Counted from the stretch's first letter, positions 1-8,642 are shown. The stretch: DNA of 64,000 bases from Flavobacterium faecale (GCF_003076455.1 NZ_CP020918.1:4438001-4502000), one strand, 5' to 3'. The notes: generated by a model not told the origin, from the letters alone. Numbers and translations: made by a program.

Positions 1-1105
1 TTTTGGTAAACACCAAACAAACCGGAGAACACAATTCCATTTTTTTGCCTGTAGGTGTTAATTTTCCTGTTTCTTTGTCTCTTTTGAAAATGATAACATT
101 ATTGGTATATTGGTGTCCTACCAACAAAAAATTACCTGATGGATCAATAGCAAAATTACGAGGACCATCGCCTAGAGTTGAAACGCGTTCTACAAACTCT
201 AGTTTTCCGTTTTTTAGCATTTTGAAACAGCTTATGTCATTTGAGTCTCCTCTATTGGTTGCGTAGATAAATTTTTCATCTGGCGAAATATGAATATCGG
301 CCGCAGTAAATTTACCTTTAAAACCATCTGCCAAAACAGTTTGCTCTTGGCACAATTTCATTTTTCCGTTTTTATATTTAAAGACTGAAAGGGTTCCATC
401 TAACTCTTGCAACAAGTACATTTTTTTACCGTTTTTACTAAAGGTAAAATGTCTCGGGCCACTCCCCGCTTTGATGTCATTGGTCACTTTTAATTCTAAT
501 GGCTTTTCTGCATCAGCAGTCAACTTATAAGAATACACTTTGTCTGATCCTAAATCGGTACCCAACAAATACTTTTGATCTGGTGAAAACTGCACCATGT
601 GCAAATGTGCTTTTTCTTGTCTTTTTTTGTTTGGTCCTTTGCCCTCATGTTGCTCCAATTGTTTCAACGGCGTTAGACTGCCGTCACTATTTTTCCCGAA
701 AGCGCTGATGCTTCCACCTGTGTAATTGGCCGTAAACACGTTTTTGTCATTATTGGTGATATAGCATGGATTGTCGCTAGTTGTTTTTTGTTGGTTCAAC
801 AATTTCAATTTACCTGCTTTGGAATCGTATCCAAACGCTGAAACGGAACTGTTTGCACCATCAGAATTAACCGCGTACACAAACTTATTGTCTTTTGAAA
901 CCGATAAAAAACTAGGATTAGCTACGTTTTCAGATTCTGATCTAAATTTAAAATCACCGGTTTGGGTATCAAATTCATATACAAAAACACCTTTTTGTGT
1001 GCAATCTTGGTTGAATGTTCCTATAAGTAAGTTATAAGTTCCTGACTGTGCCTGCAAGAACATTGTAAATAGTAATAGTATGAGTACAGAAAATTTTGTT
1101 TTCAT
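1..1105 (-). CDS. Secreted lactonase / 6-phosphogluconolactonase-like beta-propeller (3' end cut)
   Basis: The minus frame starts at ATG 1105 and stays open to the left edge, giving 368 visible codons; only a few C-terminal residues should be missing. The N-terminus is a signal peptide (MKTKFSVLILLLFTMFLQAQ). The rest has repeated blades with motifs such as GSGPRHFTF, GDGPRNFAIDPSG and HLHMVQFSPD, typical of the seven-bladed lactonase family (YbhE/Pgl type). Cytosolic members hydrolyse 6-phosphogluconolactone. The export signal here suggests a periplasmic or extracellular sugar-lactone role, so a pgl symbol is not given. It is divergent from the BatA-like gene. Confidence 0.85.
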   Translation of the reverse strand, partial: MKTKFSVLILLLFTMFLQAQSGTYNLLIGTFNQDCTQKGVFVYEFDTQTGDFKFRSESENVANPSFLSVSKDNKFVYAVNSDGANSSVSAFGYDSKAGKLKLLNQQKTTSDNPCYITNNDKNVFTANYTGGSISAFGKNSDGSLTPLKQLEQHEGKGPNKKRQEKAHLHMVQFSPDQKYLLGTDLGSDKVYSYKLTADAEKPLELKVTNDIKAGSGPRHFTFSKNGKKMYLLQELDGTLSVFKYKNGKMKLCQEQTVLADGFKGKFTAADIHISPDEKFIYATNRGDSNDISCFKMLKNGKLEFVERVSTLGDGPRNFAIDPSGNFLLVGHQYTNNVIIFKRDKETGKLTPTGKKMELCSPVCLVFTK

Positions 1106-1127
1106 TGTTTTTAGTTTTTTAGAAAAT

Positions 1128-1135
1128 CAAAATTA
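1128..1135 (-). promoter_or_regulatory. Candidate -7 box (TAATTTTG) for the lactonase gene
   Basis: Read on the minus strand this is TAATTTTG, matching the Bacteroidetes -7 consensus TAnnTTTG, 23 bases before the lactonase start. No clear -33 TTTG is seen, so this is a motif match only. Confidence 0.35.
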
Positions 1136-1155
1136 CAGAAATTAAAAGTAAAGCG

Positions 1156-1257
1156 GACACGAATTTTACGAATTGTCACGAATTTACAAACTCAAAAAAA
1201 ATTGCACGAATAACTGTTACAAATAATTCATTCGTGCTAATTCGTATAATTTGTGGC
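1156..1257. repeat. Imperfect long inverted repeat of CACGAATT-type units
   Basis: The left arm (about 1156-1186) holds iterated CACGAATTT / ACGAATTGT units. The right arm (about 1226-1257) is its imperfect reverse complement (TTCGTGCTAATTCGTATAAT). It could form a long hairpin between two divergent genes. No coding capacity is seen. Confidence 0.55.
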
Positions 1258-1300
1258 AAAAAAAACAGACGCTCTCTACTCAAAACTCTTTACAAATTTG

Positions 1301-1308
1301 TATTTTTG
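1301..1308 (+). promoter_or_regulatory. Candidate -7 box (TATTTTTG) for the BatA-like gene
   Basis: TATTTTTG matches the Bacteroidetes -7 consensus TAnnTTTG and lies 41 bases before the start at 1350, leaving a short leader. No convincing -33 element is seen. Confidence 0.4.
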
Positions 1309-1349
1309 AACAATCAATACAATTTTCAAATCTATAATTGAAATACTAA

Positions 1350-3278
1350 ATGCAGTTTAAACATCCCGAATTATTATACTTCTTGTTTTTATTGCTCGTA
1401 CCTATTTTGGTGCATCTATTTCAATTGCGACGTTTTAAGAAAGAATATTTTACCAATGTTCGGTTTTTAAAAGCGCTAACGATTCAAACCCGCAAAAGTT
1501 CAACCATCAAAAAATGGTTACTTCTCGCCTGCCGAATGCTTCTCCTTACCTTTATAATCCTGGCCTTTGCACAACCTTTTTTCGAAGCCAAAGACAGTAA
1601 AAATAGTAGTAACGAACTGTATATTATTCTCGACAATTCCCTTAGCATGCAAGCCAAGGGGCAAAAAGGGGAATTATTAAAACGTGCTGTACAAGAATTA
1701 TTGGAGAATATACCAGAGAATACTACCTTCTCTTTATTAACCAATTCTCAAACTTTTTGGAATACAACTAAGAAAGAAATTCAGTCGGACTTGCAAAAAT
1801 TGCAATATAGTGGCATTCCGTTTCAAGCGGAAGCCTTACTCACACAGGTACAAGCGCACAAATCAGCTTATAAAAAAGACATCATTATTATCACTGATGC
1901 TGTAGGATTAGAAAAAAAACTACTACAAAGCATTCGAAAAGAAGATAACGCCTATTTTATAATTCCGAAAGCAGAACAAAAAAACAATGTTGCCATTGAC
2001 AGCGTTTCGATCCAAGAAACCTTAGAAAATTTCTATGAATTAAATGTCGAATTATCTAGTCAAGGTGATAGCAATCAAAAAAGTTCTATTGCGATTTATA
2101 ACGGAAACAACCTCATTGCCAAAACCATTGTCACTTTCGATAAAAATAAAAAAACAGTTCCTTTTACAATCCCGAAGCAAGAATTTCATGGTAAGGTTTC
2201 TATTGAAGACAACGGGCTCACTTTCGATAATGAATACTTTTTTAGCATTTTAAAACCTAAAAAAACAGCGGTTTTGAGTATTGGAGAAGCCGAAAAAAGC
2301 AACTTCTTAGGTAGAATTTATACTTCGGACGAATTTGATTTTATAAAAAGTCCGCTTCCGTCTTTGAACTACAATGCGATCGAAAAACAAAATGCTATTG
2401 TATTGAACGAGTTAGAGACGATTCCGACTGCCTTGCAAACGACCTTAAAATCATTTGTTCAAAAAGGTGGCAATCTCATAATCATTCCTGCCCCTACAGC
2501 CAATGTAACCAACCTGAACGATTTGCTGAATGCCGTTGGAAATATTCAAGTTAAACCGCTGGAAACTGTTGAAAAGCAAATTACCAAAATCAATTTTGCG
2601 CATCCTTTGCTTGCATCTGTTTTTGAGAGTAAGGTGAGTAATTTTCAGTATCCAAAAACGAAAAGTAATTTTGAGATTGTGGGGAATAATTCGGTTGCAT
2701 TTTACTACCAAGACGGTAGTTCATTTTTGACATCGGTAGTCAATGCAACAAATTCTGTATCGGTATTTTCGTCACCGTTGAATACGACCAATAGCAATTT
2801 TCAGCAGTCACCGTTGATTGTGCCTACTTTTTATAACATGGCCACTTTGCACAGTAACAACGGCATTAATGCACGCACGATTGGCGATAGCAACCCGTAT
2901 TTGGTGGCTACCAACTTATCCAAAGATGCTATTTTGAGTGTTAGAAATAAGGACGAAGAATTTATACCGATTCAGCAAGCTGTAAACGATAAAGTAAAAC
3001 TGACCTTTAACGATTATCCAGCACAAGCAGGGAATTTCGAAATTTACAATCAAAAAATAGCTGTCGAAAATATCAGCTTCAACTATAACCGAATTGAAAG
3101 CCAGCAAAATACTCCCAACGAAGCGAGTTACTCTGACTATGAAACCATAGAATCCATAGCTGCCGTGATCAACCAATTACAAACCGACCGCACAGACAGT
3201 CAAATTTGGAAATGGTTTGTTATCTTTGCACTGCTTTTTCTATTGGCAGAGATGGCAATTATTCGATTTTTGAAATAA
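1350..3278 (+). CDS. BatA/two-anchor N-terminal domain protein with vWA-like region
   Basis: This is a 642-aa membrane protein. Residues 1-80 carry the double-anchor BatA module: a first membrane segment (LLYFLFLLLVPILVHLF), a basic loop (RRFKKEYF), then a second segment (WLLLACRMLLLTFIILAFAQ). A vWA-like fold follows, with an LDNSLSM stretch near residue 95 resembling the MIDAS DxSxS motif. A final membrane helix is near residues 620-640 (WFVIFALLFLLAEMAII). Bat proteins are linked to aerotolerance and envelope stress in Bacteroidetes. This is a stand-alone relative outside a bat operon. Its stop lies 17 bases before the next start, so the two are probably cotranscribed. Confidence 0.85.
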   Translation: MQFKHPELLYFLFLLLVPILVHLFQLRRFKKEYFTNVRFLKALTIQTRKSSTIKKWLLLACRMLLLTFIILAFAQPFFEAKDSKNSSNELYIILDNSLSMQAKGQKGELLKRAVQELLENIPENTTFSLLTNSQTFWNTTKKEIQSDLQKLQYSGIPFQAEALLTQVQAHKSAYKKDIIIITDAVGLEKKLLQSIRKEDNAYFIIPKAEQKNNVAIDSVSIQETLENFYELNVELSSQGDSNQKSSIAIYNGNNLIAKTIVTFDKNKKTVPFTIPKQEFHGKVSIEDNGLTFDNEYFFSILKPKKTAVLSIGEAEKSNFLGRIYTSDEFDFIKSPLPSLNYNAIEKQNAIVLNELETIPTALQTTLKSFVQKGGNLIIIPAPTANVTNLNDLLNAVGNIQVKPLETVEKQITKINFAHPLLASVFESKVSNFQYPKTKSNFEIVGNNSVAFYYQDGSSFLTSVVNATNSVSVFSSPLNTTNSNFQQSPLIVPTFYNMATLHSNNGINARTIGDSNPYLVATNLSKDAILSVRNKDEEFIPIQQAVNDKVKLTFNDYPAQAGNFEIYNQKIAVENISFNYNRIESQQNTPNEASYSDYETIESIAAVINQLQTDRTDSQIWKWFVIFALLFLLAEMAIIRFLK

Positions 3279-3295
3279 AAAAACAGCACTTACTT

Positions 3296-4552
3296 ATGCA
3301 ACTAATCATCCGAAACGCAAAAATTATCGACCCCGAAAGTAGTTTTAATACTCAAATTGTAGATATTTTAATTGAAGATGGCAGCATTTCGAAAATAGGA
3401 AATTCACTTTCGAACCCAAAAAATATTGAGGAGCTTAAACTTGACAACCTACACGTTTCTCAAGGTTGGTTTGACTCTAGCGTTTCGCTAGGCGAGCCTG
3501 GTTTTGAAGATCGCGAAACCATTGCAAACGGACTAAAAGTCGCTGCCAAAAGTGGTTTTACTGCTATCGCTTTGCAACCCAATTCCTTCCCTGTGATTGA
3601 CAATCAATCACAAATTTTGTTTGTAAAAAACAAAGCTCTCGGGAACGCAACGCAATTGTACCCGATTGGCGCACTAACCAAAGGAAGCGAAGGAAAAGAT
3701 ATGGCCGAATTATTCGACATGAAAAACTCGGGAGCCATTGCTTTTGGGGATTATAAAAAAAGCCAAGACAATGCCAATTTGTTGAAAATCGCTTTGCAAT
3801 ACGTTCAAGATTTCGACGGACTTGTTATCGCTTTTCCGCAAGACGAAAAAATAAAAGGTAATGGTCTTGTAAACGAAGGAATCGTTTCGACCCGATTGGG
3901 ATTGAAAGGAATTCCGAACCTAGCCGAAGAACTGCAAATTGCTCGCAACCTTTTCATACTTGAATATACCGAGGGAAAAATGCACATCCCGACCGTTTCA
4001 ACCGCCAAATCGGTGCAATTGATTCGTGAAGCCAAAGCCAAAGGATTGCAGGTAACCGCAAGTGCAGCCGTGCACAACCTGGTTTTTACCGACGAAAAAT
4101 TAGAAGAATTTGATAGCCGTTTCAAAGTCTCCCCACCGTTACGTACCGATATTGACCGCAAAGCATTGCTTGAAGGAGTACTTGACGGAACGATTGATAT
4201 GATCACGACAGACCACAACCCTATCGATATCGAACATAAAAAAATGGAATTTGATGTAGCCAAAAATGGAACTATTGGTCTCGAAAGTGCTTTTGGTGCT
4301 TTGTTGACCATTTTACCGCTAGAGGTGGTTATCGAAAAACTAACTGCCGGAAAAGCAACTTTTTCTATTCCGTCACAACCCATTGCCGAAGGAGCAATTG
4401 CCAATCTAAGTCTGTTTAATCCCGAAGGAAAAAACACTTTTAGCACAGCAAACATCCTATCAAAATCAAAAAATTCTGCTTTCTTGGGTATGAAAACCAA
4501 AGGAAAAGCATACGGAATTTTCAATCAAGGACAATTAATAGTAGCCGAATAA
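3296..4552 (+). CDS. Dihydroorotase-like amidohydrolase lacking metal ligands
   Basis: The 418-aa product follows the dihydroorotase fold along its length (GEPGFEDRETI, GLKGIP, SPPLRTDIDRKALLEG, TTDHNP, GLESAFG). I chose ATG 3296 (MQLIIRNAKIIDP) because the longer frame from 3206 adds 30 unrelated residues overlapping the upstream gene. The catalytic DxHxH of active enzymes reads D60-S-S62-V-S64. The HxxH before VST reads HIPT, and PHH reads VHN. Only the Asp of TDH is kept. It is probably a catalytically dead homologue, as known for some PyrC-like subunits, with a structural or regulatory role inferred only. Confidence 0.85.
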   Translation: MQLIIRNAKIIDPESSFNTQIVDILIEDGSISKIGNSLSNPKNIEELKLDNLHVSQGWFDSSVSLGEPGFEDRETIANGLKVAAKSGFTAIALQPNSFPVIDNQSQILFVKNKALGNATQLYPIGALTKGSEGKDMAELFDMKNSGAIAFGDYKKSQDNANLLKIALQYVQDFDGLVIAFPQDEKIKGNGLVNEGIVSTRLGLKGIPNLAEELQIARNLFILEYTEGKMHIPTVSTAKSVQLIREAKAKGLQVTASAAVHNLVFTDEKLEEFDSRFKVSPPLRTDIDRKALLEGVLDGTIDMITTDHNPIDIEHKKMEFDVAKNGTIGLESAFGALLTILPLEVVIEKLTAGKATFSIPSQPIAEGAIANLSLFNPEGKNTFSTANILSKSKNSAFLGMKTKGKAYGIFNQGQLIVAE

Positions 4553-4879
4553 ATGGATTCATCAGTAGAAAAAGGCAAATCTGCCGCAATAACAAGTTAC
4601 ATCTTGGGGGTTGGCGTTTTTATCGCCATGTCTATGAATGCCGAAGACAAAAGTAGCTTCGCCTCTTTTCACATCCGTCAAGGACTCGGGCTTACCCTTA
4701 CCTTCATCTCATTGGGATTAATCATCAGTAATTTTGACAATTTAATGATTTCGTCCTCCATGTGGGTATGCGTATTTGTCCTGTGGTCATACGGAATATT
4801 CACCGCCATCAAAGGCGAAACAAAACCAGTTCCATTAGTCGGAAACCTATATCAAAAATGGTTTGCCTCAATCTCATAA
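4553..4879 (+). CDS. Small DUF4870/Tic20-like membrane protein
   Basis: This 108-aa protein starts immediately after the stop of the dihydroorotase-like gene, so it is very likely cotranscribed. It has about three hydrophobic segments (SYILGVGVFIAMSM, LGLTLTFISLGLII, SSMWVCVFVLWSYGIFTAI) and the pattern S-F-H-x-R-Q-G near residues 38-44 that is typical of DUF4870 proteins. Function is unknown. Its 3' end approaches the next start to within five bases. Confidence 0.75.
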   Translation: MDSSVEKGKSAAITSYILGVGVFIAMSMNAEDKSSFASFHIRQGLGLTLTFISLGLIISNFDNLMISSSMWVCVFVLWSYGIFTAIKGETKPVPLVGNLYQKWFASIS

Positions 4880-4883
4880 CAAC

Positions 4884-5534
4884 ATGAATTTATCATTAGA
4901 ATACCTCATCAGAGAACCAAAAACAATTCTGGACAAAAATCCTTTGATCCTATTATTGCACGGTTACGGCAGTAACGAAGCCGATTTATTTTCGTTCGCA
5001 TCCGAGCTTCCAGATGAATATTACATCATCTCTGCCCGTGCACCTTATGATATGCAATACGGAAGCTATGCGTGGTACGCCATCAATTTTGACGCAGACG
5101 AAAACAAGTTTTCAGACTTAGATCAAGCCCGTGAATCCCGTGATTTGATTGCTAATTTTGTCGAAGAGTTGATTGCCAATTTCCCTATTGACAAAGACAA
5201 TGTAACTTTATTAGGCTTTAGCCAAGGTGCCATTTTGAGCTACGCCATTGCCCTATCACATCCCGAAAAAATCAAAAACATCATCGCTTTGAGCGGTTAT
5301 GCAAATGAAGATATCATGGAAACTAATTATGCTAAAAATGATTTTAGTAACCTACGCATCTTCCATTCCCACGGAACCGTAGATCAAGTAATTCCAATTG
5401 AATGGGCACGCAAAACAGGACCTTTTTTGAAGAATCTAAATATCAACGCTACCTACAAAGAATATCCAGTAGGACACGGAGTTGCGCCACAAAATTTTTA
5501 CGATTTCAAAAATTGGTTGGTAGAAGGGAAATAA
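4884..5534 (+). CDS. Alpha/beta hydrolase, phospholipase/carboxylesterase family
   Basis: The 216-aa product has LLLHGYGSNEAD near residue 24 (oxyanion loop), the nucleophile elbow GFSQG with Ser113, Asp167 in HGTVDQVIPI and His198 in VGHGV. These form a complete catalytic triad of the YpfH/acyl-protein thioesterase-like family. I chose ATG 4884; a TTG at 4863 would extend it by seven residues into the preceding gene. No signal peptide is seen, so it is cytosolic. The substrate cannot be told. It is the last gene of the run and is followed by a strong hairpin. Confidence 0.85.
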   Translation: MNLSLEYLIREPKTILDKNPLILLLHGYGSNEADLFSFASELPDEYYIISARAPYDMQYGSYAWYAINFDADENKFSDLDQARESRDLIANFVEELIANFPIDKDNVTLLGFSQGAILSYAIALSHPEKIKNIIALSGYANEDIMETNYAKNDFSNLRIFHSHGTVDQVIPIEWARKTGPFLKNLNINATYKEYPVGHGVAPQNFYDFKNWLVEGK

Positions 5535-5681
5535 TGCCGCTTCACTATGATATTAGTAGATTGTAATTGATATTTATTCAATAGGTAATCGGTATTATTT
5601 AAGATTTTTGATTAACGATTTTTGATTTCTGATGGGTTAGACCGATATAAATAAGTGGAATTAATTCTATCATCATTTACC

Positions 5682-5721
5682 AAAAAGAGTTTTACATTTC
5701 AATAAATGTAAAACTCTTTTT
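5682..5721. terminator. Perfect 18-bp stem terminator, probably bidirectional
   Basis: The arms 5682-5699 and 5704-5721 are exact reverse complements (AAAAAGAGTTTTACATTT) with a 4-base loop, and U-runs follow in both directions. It ends the run from 1350 and may also stop RAYT transcripts. The rest of 5535-5870 shows nothing else I can name, apart from AT-rich GATTTTTGAT repeats near 5600-5630. Confidence 0.75.
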
Positions 5722-5870
5722 TTATACTAAAACATCTGGATTATAATAATCCGGCGTTGCAAACGCTACAATTATTGGATATAATTTAAGTAGCTACTCG
5801 ACGCAGTCAAGCACCAACCAGGTTGAATGTAAGACTTTTTTTTAGTAAAATATTCCCGCTACATCTTTTC

Positions 5871-6515
5871 CGCTAGCGCGAGCGTCCCGCTCGTGCCCAC
5901 AAACTAATTCATATCTATTTCTAAAGTTGTATGATCATTATTTCCATAATTTCTTGCACTGCTATATTTCCAATCTATAGGGTCCGTTACAAATCCAGCT
6001 TCAACCGGATTGTTATGTATATAATCTAATTTTTGTTCAAATACTTTCAATGACCAAATGGCAATTGGATTATTGTGCTGTTGCCAGAATTGTTTATTGG
6101 TAACATTACTATTCTTTTTGCCTGCTCTCTCAAACATCCAGAGCATCCATTCTTTCCTACTCTCTTGCGCGTTTTCTTCAATAATTTGCAACATTTTCTT
6201 TGACGTAAATCCTTTAAAATCTCGTATCAATCCTGAAGGGTCATTTAAAGCTGATCGAAAGATTAAATGAATATGACTCGGCATAATGCAATAACCGTAA
6301 ATTTCCATTCCTTTGTTTTTTCTGCAAAATTCTAATGATTCTATTACAACCCAAAAATAAGCATCTGTAGTAAATACGTCGATCCAGTTCACAGTAGCAA
6401 AACTTATAAAATATGCCCCTGATTTTTCTGCAAATTTGTATTTTCTACTCATTGTGTTTGTGCTAAAAAGGATTTTATTTTGATGGCGGGTACGAGCGGG
6501 ACGCTCGCACTAGCG
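5871..6515 (-). mobile_element. RAYT element bounded by inverted hairpin (REP-like) repeats
   Basis: The left boundary 5871-5898 and right boundary 6488-6515 are inverted copies of a 28-nt sequence, 26 of 28 identical. Each forms a GC-rich hairpin: stems 5876-5884/5888-5896 and 6490-6498/6502-6510. The GC-rich ends contrast with the AT-rich surroundings. Inside is one Y1/RAYT transposase. This is the arrangement of REP-associated tyrosine transposases and their hairpin substrates. A deleted relative lies at 6963-7327. Confidence 0.75.
5904..6452 (-). CDS. REP-associated tyrosine transposase (Y1/RAYT family)
   Basis: The 182-aa product has the HUH motif H60-I-H62 in YCIMPSHIHLIFR and the catalytic tyrosine motif with Tyr144 in LDYIHNNPVEAGF. 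Together these define Y1_Tnp/RAYT enzymes, which nick and join single-stranded hairpin DNA. The length is normal and the frame is intact. The gene lies entirely between inverted hairpins, its stop only 6 bases from the left one. It may still be active on these repeats, which is inference. It is unlike IS200 proper in carrying the IHNNPV motif. Confidence 0.88.
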   Translation of the reverse strand: MSRKYKFAEKSGAYFISFATVNWIDVFTTDAYFWVVIESLEFCRKNKGMEIYGYCIMPSHIHLIFRSALNDPSGLIRDFKGFTSKKMLQIIEENAQESRKEWMLWMFERAGKKNSNVTNKQFWQQHNNPIAIWSLKVFEQKLDYIHNNPVEAGFVTDPIDWKYSSARNYGNNDHTTLEIDMN

Positions 6516-6529
6516 AAGATAAACGACCG

Positions 6530-6772
6530 CTAGTGCCAGCAGGGAATTTTAGCTTTTAAATCAGAGGCTTTTATAATCCGCCCATTTTTAGAATCCTCCA
6601 TCGCCTGATCAATTTCAACATCATATTGTTCCATTGTCATTGCTTTGAAGTTGTTTTCAGTCAATTCAGCTTTTCTTTTGCGCAATAACTTTTCTAGCCC
6701 ACTAACGATTTCTTCGTTTTGCAGTCTTAAAAACTCTTGTACAAATGTTATCTTTCTTGCTTTTAAATCCAC
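6530..6772 (-). CDS. Orphan antitoxin-like small protein
   Basis: This 80-aa charged protein contains MTMEQYDVEIDQAMEDSKNG followed by RIIKASDLKAKI near residues 45-75. That pattern is typical of short Bacteroidetes antitoxins paired with RelE/ParE-type toxins. The next gene downstream should be the toxin, but the RAYT element begins 15 bases after the stop. The last residues (PCWH) and stop come from sequence resembling the element's hairpin edge (CGCTAGTGCC). I infer that the toxin was lost or displaced when the element inserted. It could instead be a stand-alone protein. Confidence 0.6.
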   Translation of the reverse strand: MDLKARKITFVQEFLRLQNEEIVSGLEKLLRKRKAELTENNFKAMTMEQYDVEIDQAMEDSKNGRIIKASDLKAKIPCWH

Positions 6773-6962
6773 TGTAATTGATTTTTTTCAAATATACAAA
6801 ATTAACGATTCAGTTATAAAATTTCATGAATTACCGAACATCATCTTCTTGTAGTCAATGTTTTGGGTATTTTATAAGGTGAGAAATTGAAGATTTAAAG
6901 TTGCTTTGATTATAATAATTGCTTTGATTACCAATACTTGTAATTCGCACATATCCATACTC

Positions 6963-7327
6963 CGCTAGCGCGAGCGTCTCGCTCGTGCCCACAAACTAAC
7001 TCATATCAATTTCTAAAATTGTATGATCGTTATTCCCATAATTTCTTGCACTGCTATATTTCCAATCTATACTATCACTTACAAATCCGGATATTTCCAT
7101 TCCTTTATTCTTTCTACAATATTCTAATGATTCTATTATAACCCAGAAATAGGCAACTCTAATAAATACCAGTCTGCTGACAAGCAGGTATCAATCCAGT
7201 TTACACTAGCAAAACTTATAAAATACGCCCCTTATTTTTCTACAAATTAGTATTTTCTACTTATTGTGTTTATAATAAAAAGGATCTTATTTTTATGGCG
7301 GGTACGAGCGGGACGCTCGCACTAGCG
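6963..7327 (-). mobile_element. Internally deleted, decayed copy of the RAYT element
   Basis: Both ends match the intact element: the left hairpin at 6963-6990 and the right hairpin at 7300-7327. The inside keeps only the two ends of the transposase gene. The join is near 7090, where TTACAAATCCGG runs into ATATTTCCATTCC, about 290 bases short of the full copy. A small hairpin insertion is present at 7166-7191. It cannot encode a transposase and resembles a miniature non-autonomous derivative. Confidence 0.75.
7166..7191. repeat. Small hairpin inserted in the decayed RAYT copy
   Basis: ATACC and GGTAT arms enclose CTGCT-GACA-AGCAG. The intact copy lacks these roughly 20 bases at the equivalent place (AAATACGTCGATCCAG), so this is a separate later insertion. 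Confidence 0.5.
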
Positions 7328-7340
7328 GAGGTCTCTGTTT

Positions 7341-8642
7341 TTAATAGATAATATTTTGAAAAATAGAATCTACGTACTTTTCCCAATATTTCATCCTCTT
7401 GGTTTGATTATTTGTTGTGTCATTTTCAGGAATATTTTTCTCTAGTATTTTCTCAAAGTTTTGATAATTTAAAATTATTTGAGCAATTATCTTTCTTCCT
7501 GCTTCAAGAAGTGTCGGCTCTGAATTTTCAAAATTGAAATCAATAGTAACTGATTCTCCACTATGTACAAAATTATTTCTTTTATGATATAATTCATCAA
7601 AATCCCTAGAAATTTTACTTTGTTTATTTTTTGGATATTTCATTAATCTTGGAATTATTGCTGAAATTCTTAATCTCTTTTCATTCCTATTTCTTGTCAG
7701 AATACTTTCCGCAATTGTCATCGTAATTATCGTTGAAATAGAAGTGTTTTGTTTTATGGAATCATTAAATAAAATCAAAGAGTTTAAAAAGCATACATTA
7801 AAATCATCTAAATTTCCATCAAAGTATATTCTTTCGATGAATTTTTTGAATTTGCTTTTCATTTCTTTGCTTTCTAGCCAACTAATATCAAAAGGAACAC
7901 TTGAATCAAAATTTAAAGGTTTATGGTTTTGCCTCCAAGTTTCTTTAGAGTAAATAGCTAAGTGACTTGCTTCTTTTAGACTACTTTCTTCAAAACTAAC
8001 CATAATTGATGTTTTGTCTTTTGATGTTTTATTTATGTTTCCATAATAAAAACATCTGATAGCAAATATAATTATTTTAGCAATGTTTAATGAATTGTAA
8101 TGTACTGTACTTGTTTGATGTGTTTGTTTAATGCATAAAAGTGGATATTTTAAAAAATCTTGAGATCTAGATTTTTCAGTATGTTCAGCTATCCAAGTTG
8201 TTTCATCTAAAGTTTTTTTTGCTAATCTTGCTATTATTTTTAGTTTATCTTTTCGAGAATAGTTTTGAGGAATAAAAGATAAGTTATCAATTTTTATTAA
8301 ATTTTTAAATTGAGCTGATTTTATTGGAATTACAATCAAATGGTCAGCTACATTGCTTTTAAGGGTTTCAACAATTTCTGTAACCATTTCTTCCACATCA
8401 TTCTCATTAATTTGGACAGGAAGTACTTGATGTTTTTTTAAAATTTCTTTTTCAATTCCATATACTAAAATGTCACCATCATAAATTTCTTTAATCTCTT
8501 TAATTTCATATAAAGATTGCATCACATTTTGCAATGGTTTTCCATCATAATCAATTTCAATTTCACCATCTTTTAGACTTGAATTACCAAATGCGTTAAT
8601 TAAACTAGCTAGTTTCTTTTTTTGTGTTAAAGTGAAATCCAT
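7341..8642 (-). CDS. Apea-like HEPN domain protein, possible RNase or defence factor
   Basis: The 433-aa protein has no signal peptide or membrane helix. Its C-terminal third is helical and contains ELYHKRNNFVHSG, where R355-NNFV-H360 fits the HEPN RNase signature Rx4-6H and the Apea-like HEPN context. HEPN proteins commonly act as RNases in anti-phage or toxin systems. The N-terminal part (residues 1-250) is not recognised. The gene is strongly AT-rich. Its stop lies 14 bases from the decayed RAYT copy, and a structured repeat starts 98 bases upstream of its start. I see no cognate antitoxin next to it. The domain call is fairly confident; the role is inferred. Confidence 0.65.
   Translation of the reverse strand: MDFTLTQKKKLASLINAFGNSSLKDGEIEIDYDGKPLQNVMQSLYEIKEIKEIYDGDILVYGIEKEILKKHQVLPVQINENDVEEMVTEIVETLKSNVADHLIVIPIKSAQFKNLIKIDNLSFIPQNYSRKDKLKIIARLAKKTLDETTWIAEHTEKSRSQDFLKYPLLCIKQTHQTSTVHYNSLNIAKIIIFAIRCFYYGNINKTSKDKTSIMVSFEESSLKEASHLAIYSKETWRQNHKPLNFDSSVPFDISWLESKEMKSKFKKFIERIYFDGNLDDFNVCFLNSLILFNDSIKQNTSISTIITMTIAESILTRNRNEKRLRISAIIPRLMKYPKNKQSKISRDFDELYHKRNNFVHSGESVTIDFNFENSEPTLLEAGRKIIAQIILNYQNFEKILEKNIPENDTTNNQTKRMKYWEKYVDSIFQNIIY

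Noticed and set aside
3805..4524. Long minus-strand frame opposite the dihydroorotase-like gene
   Set aside because: A shadow of the real gene: its protein is low-complexity and matches no family, while the plus frame has clear motifs.
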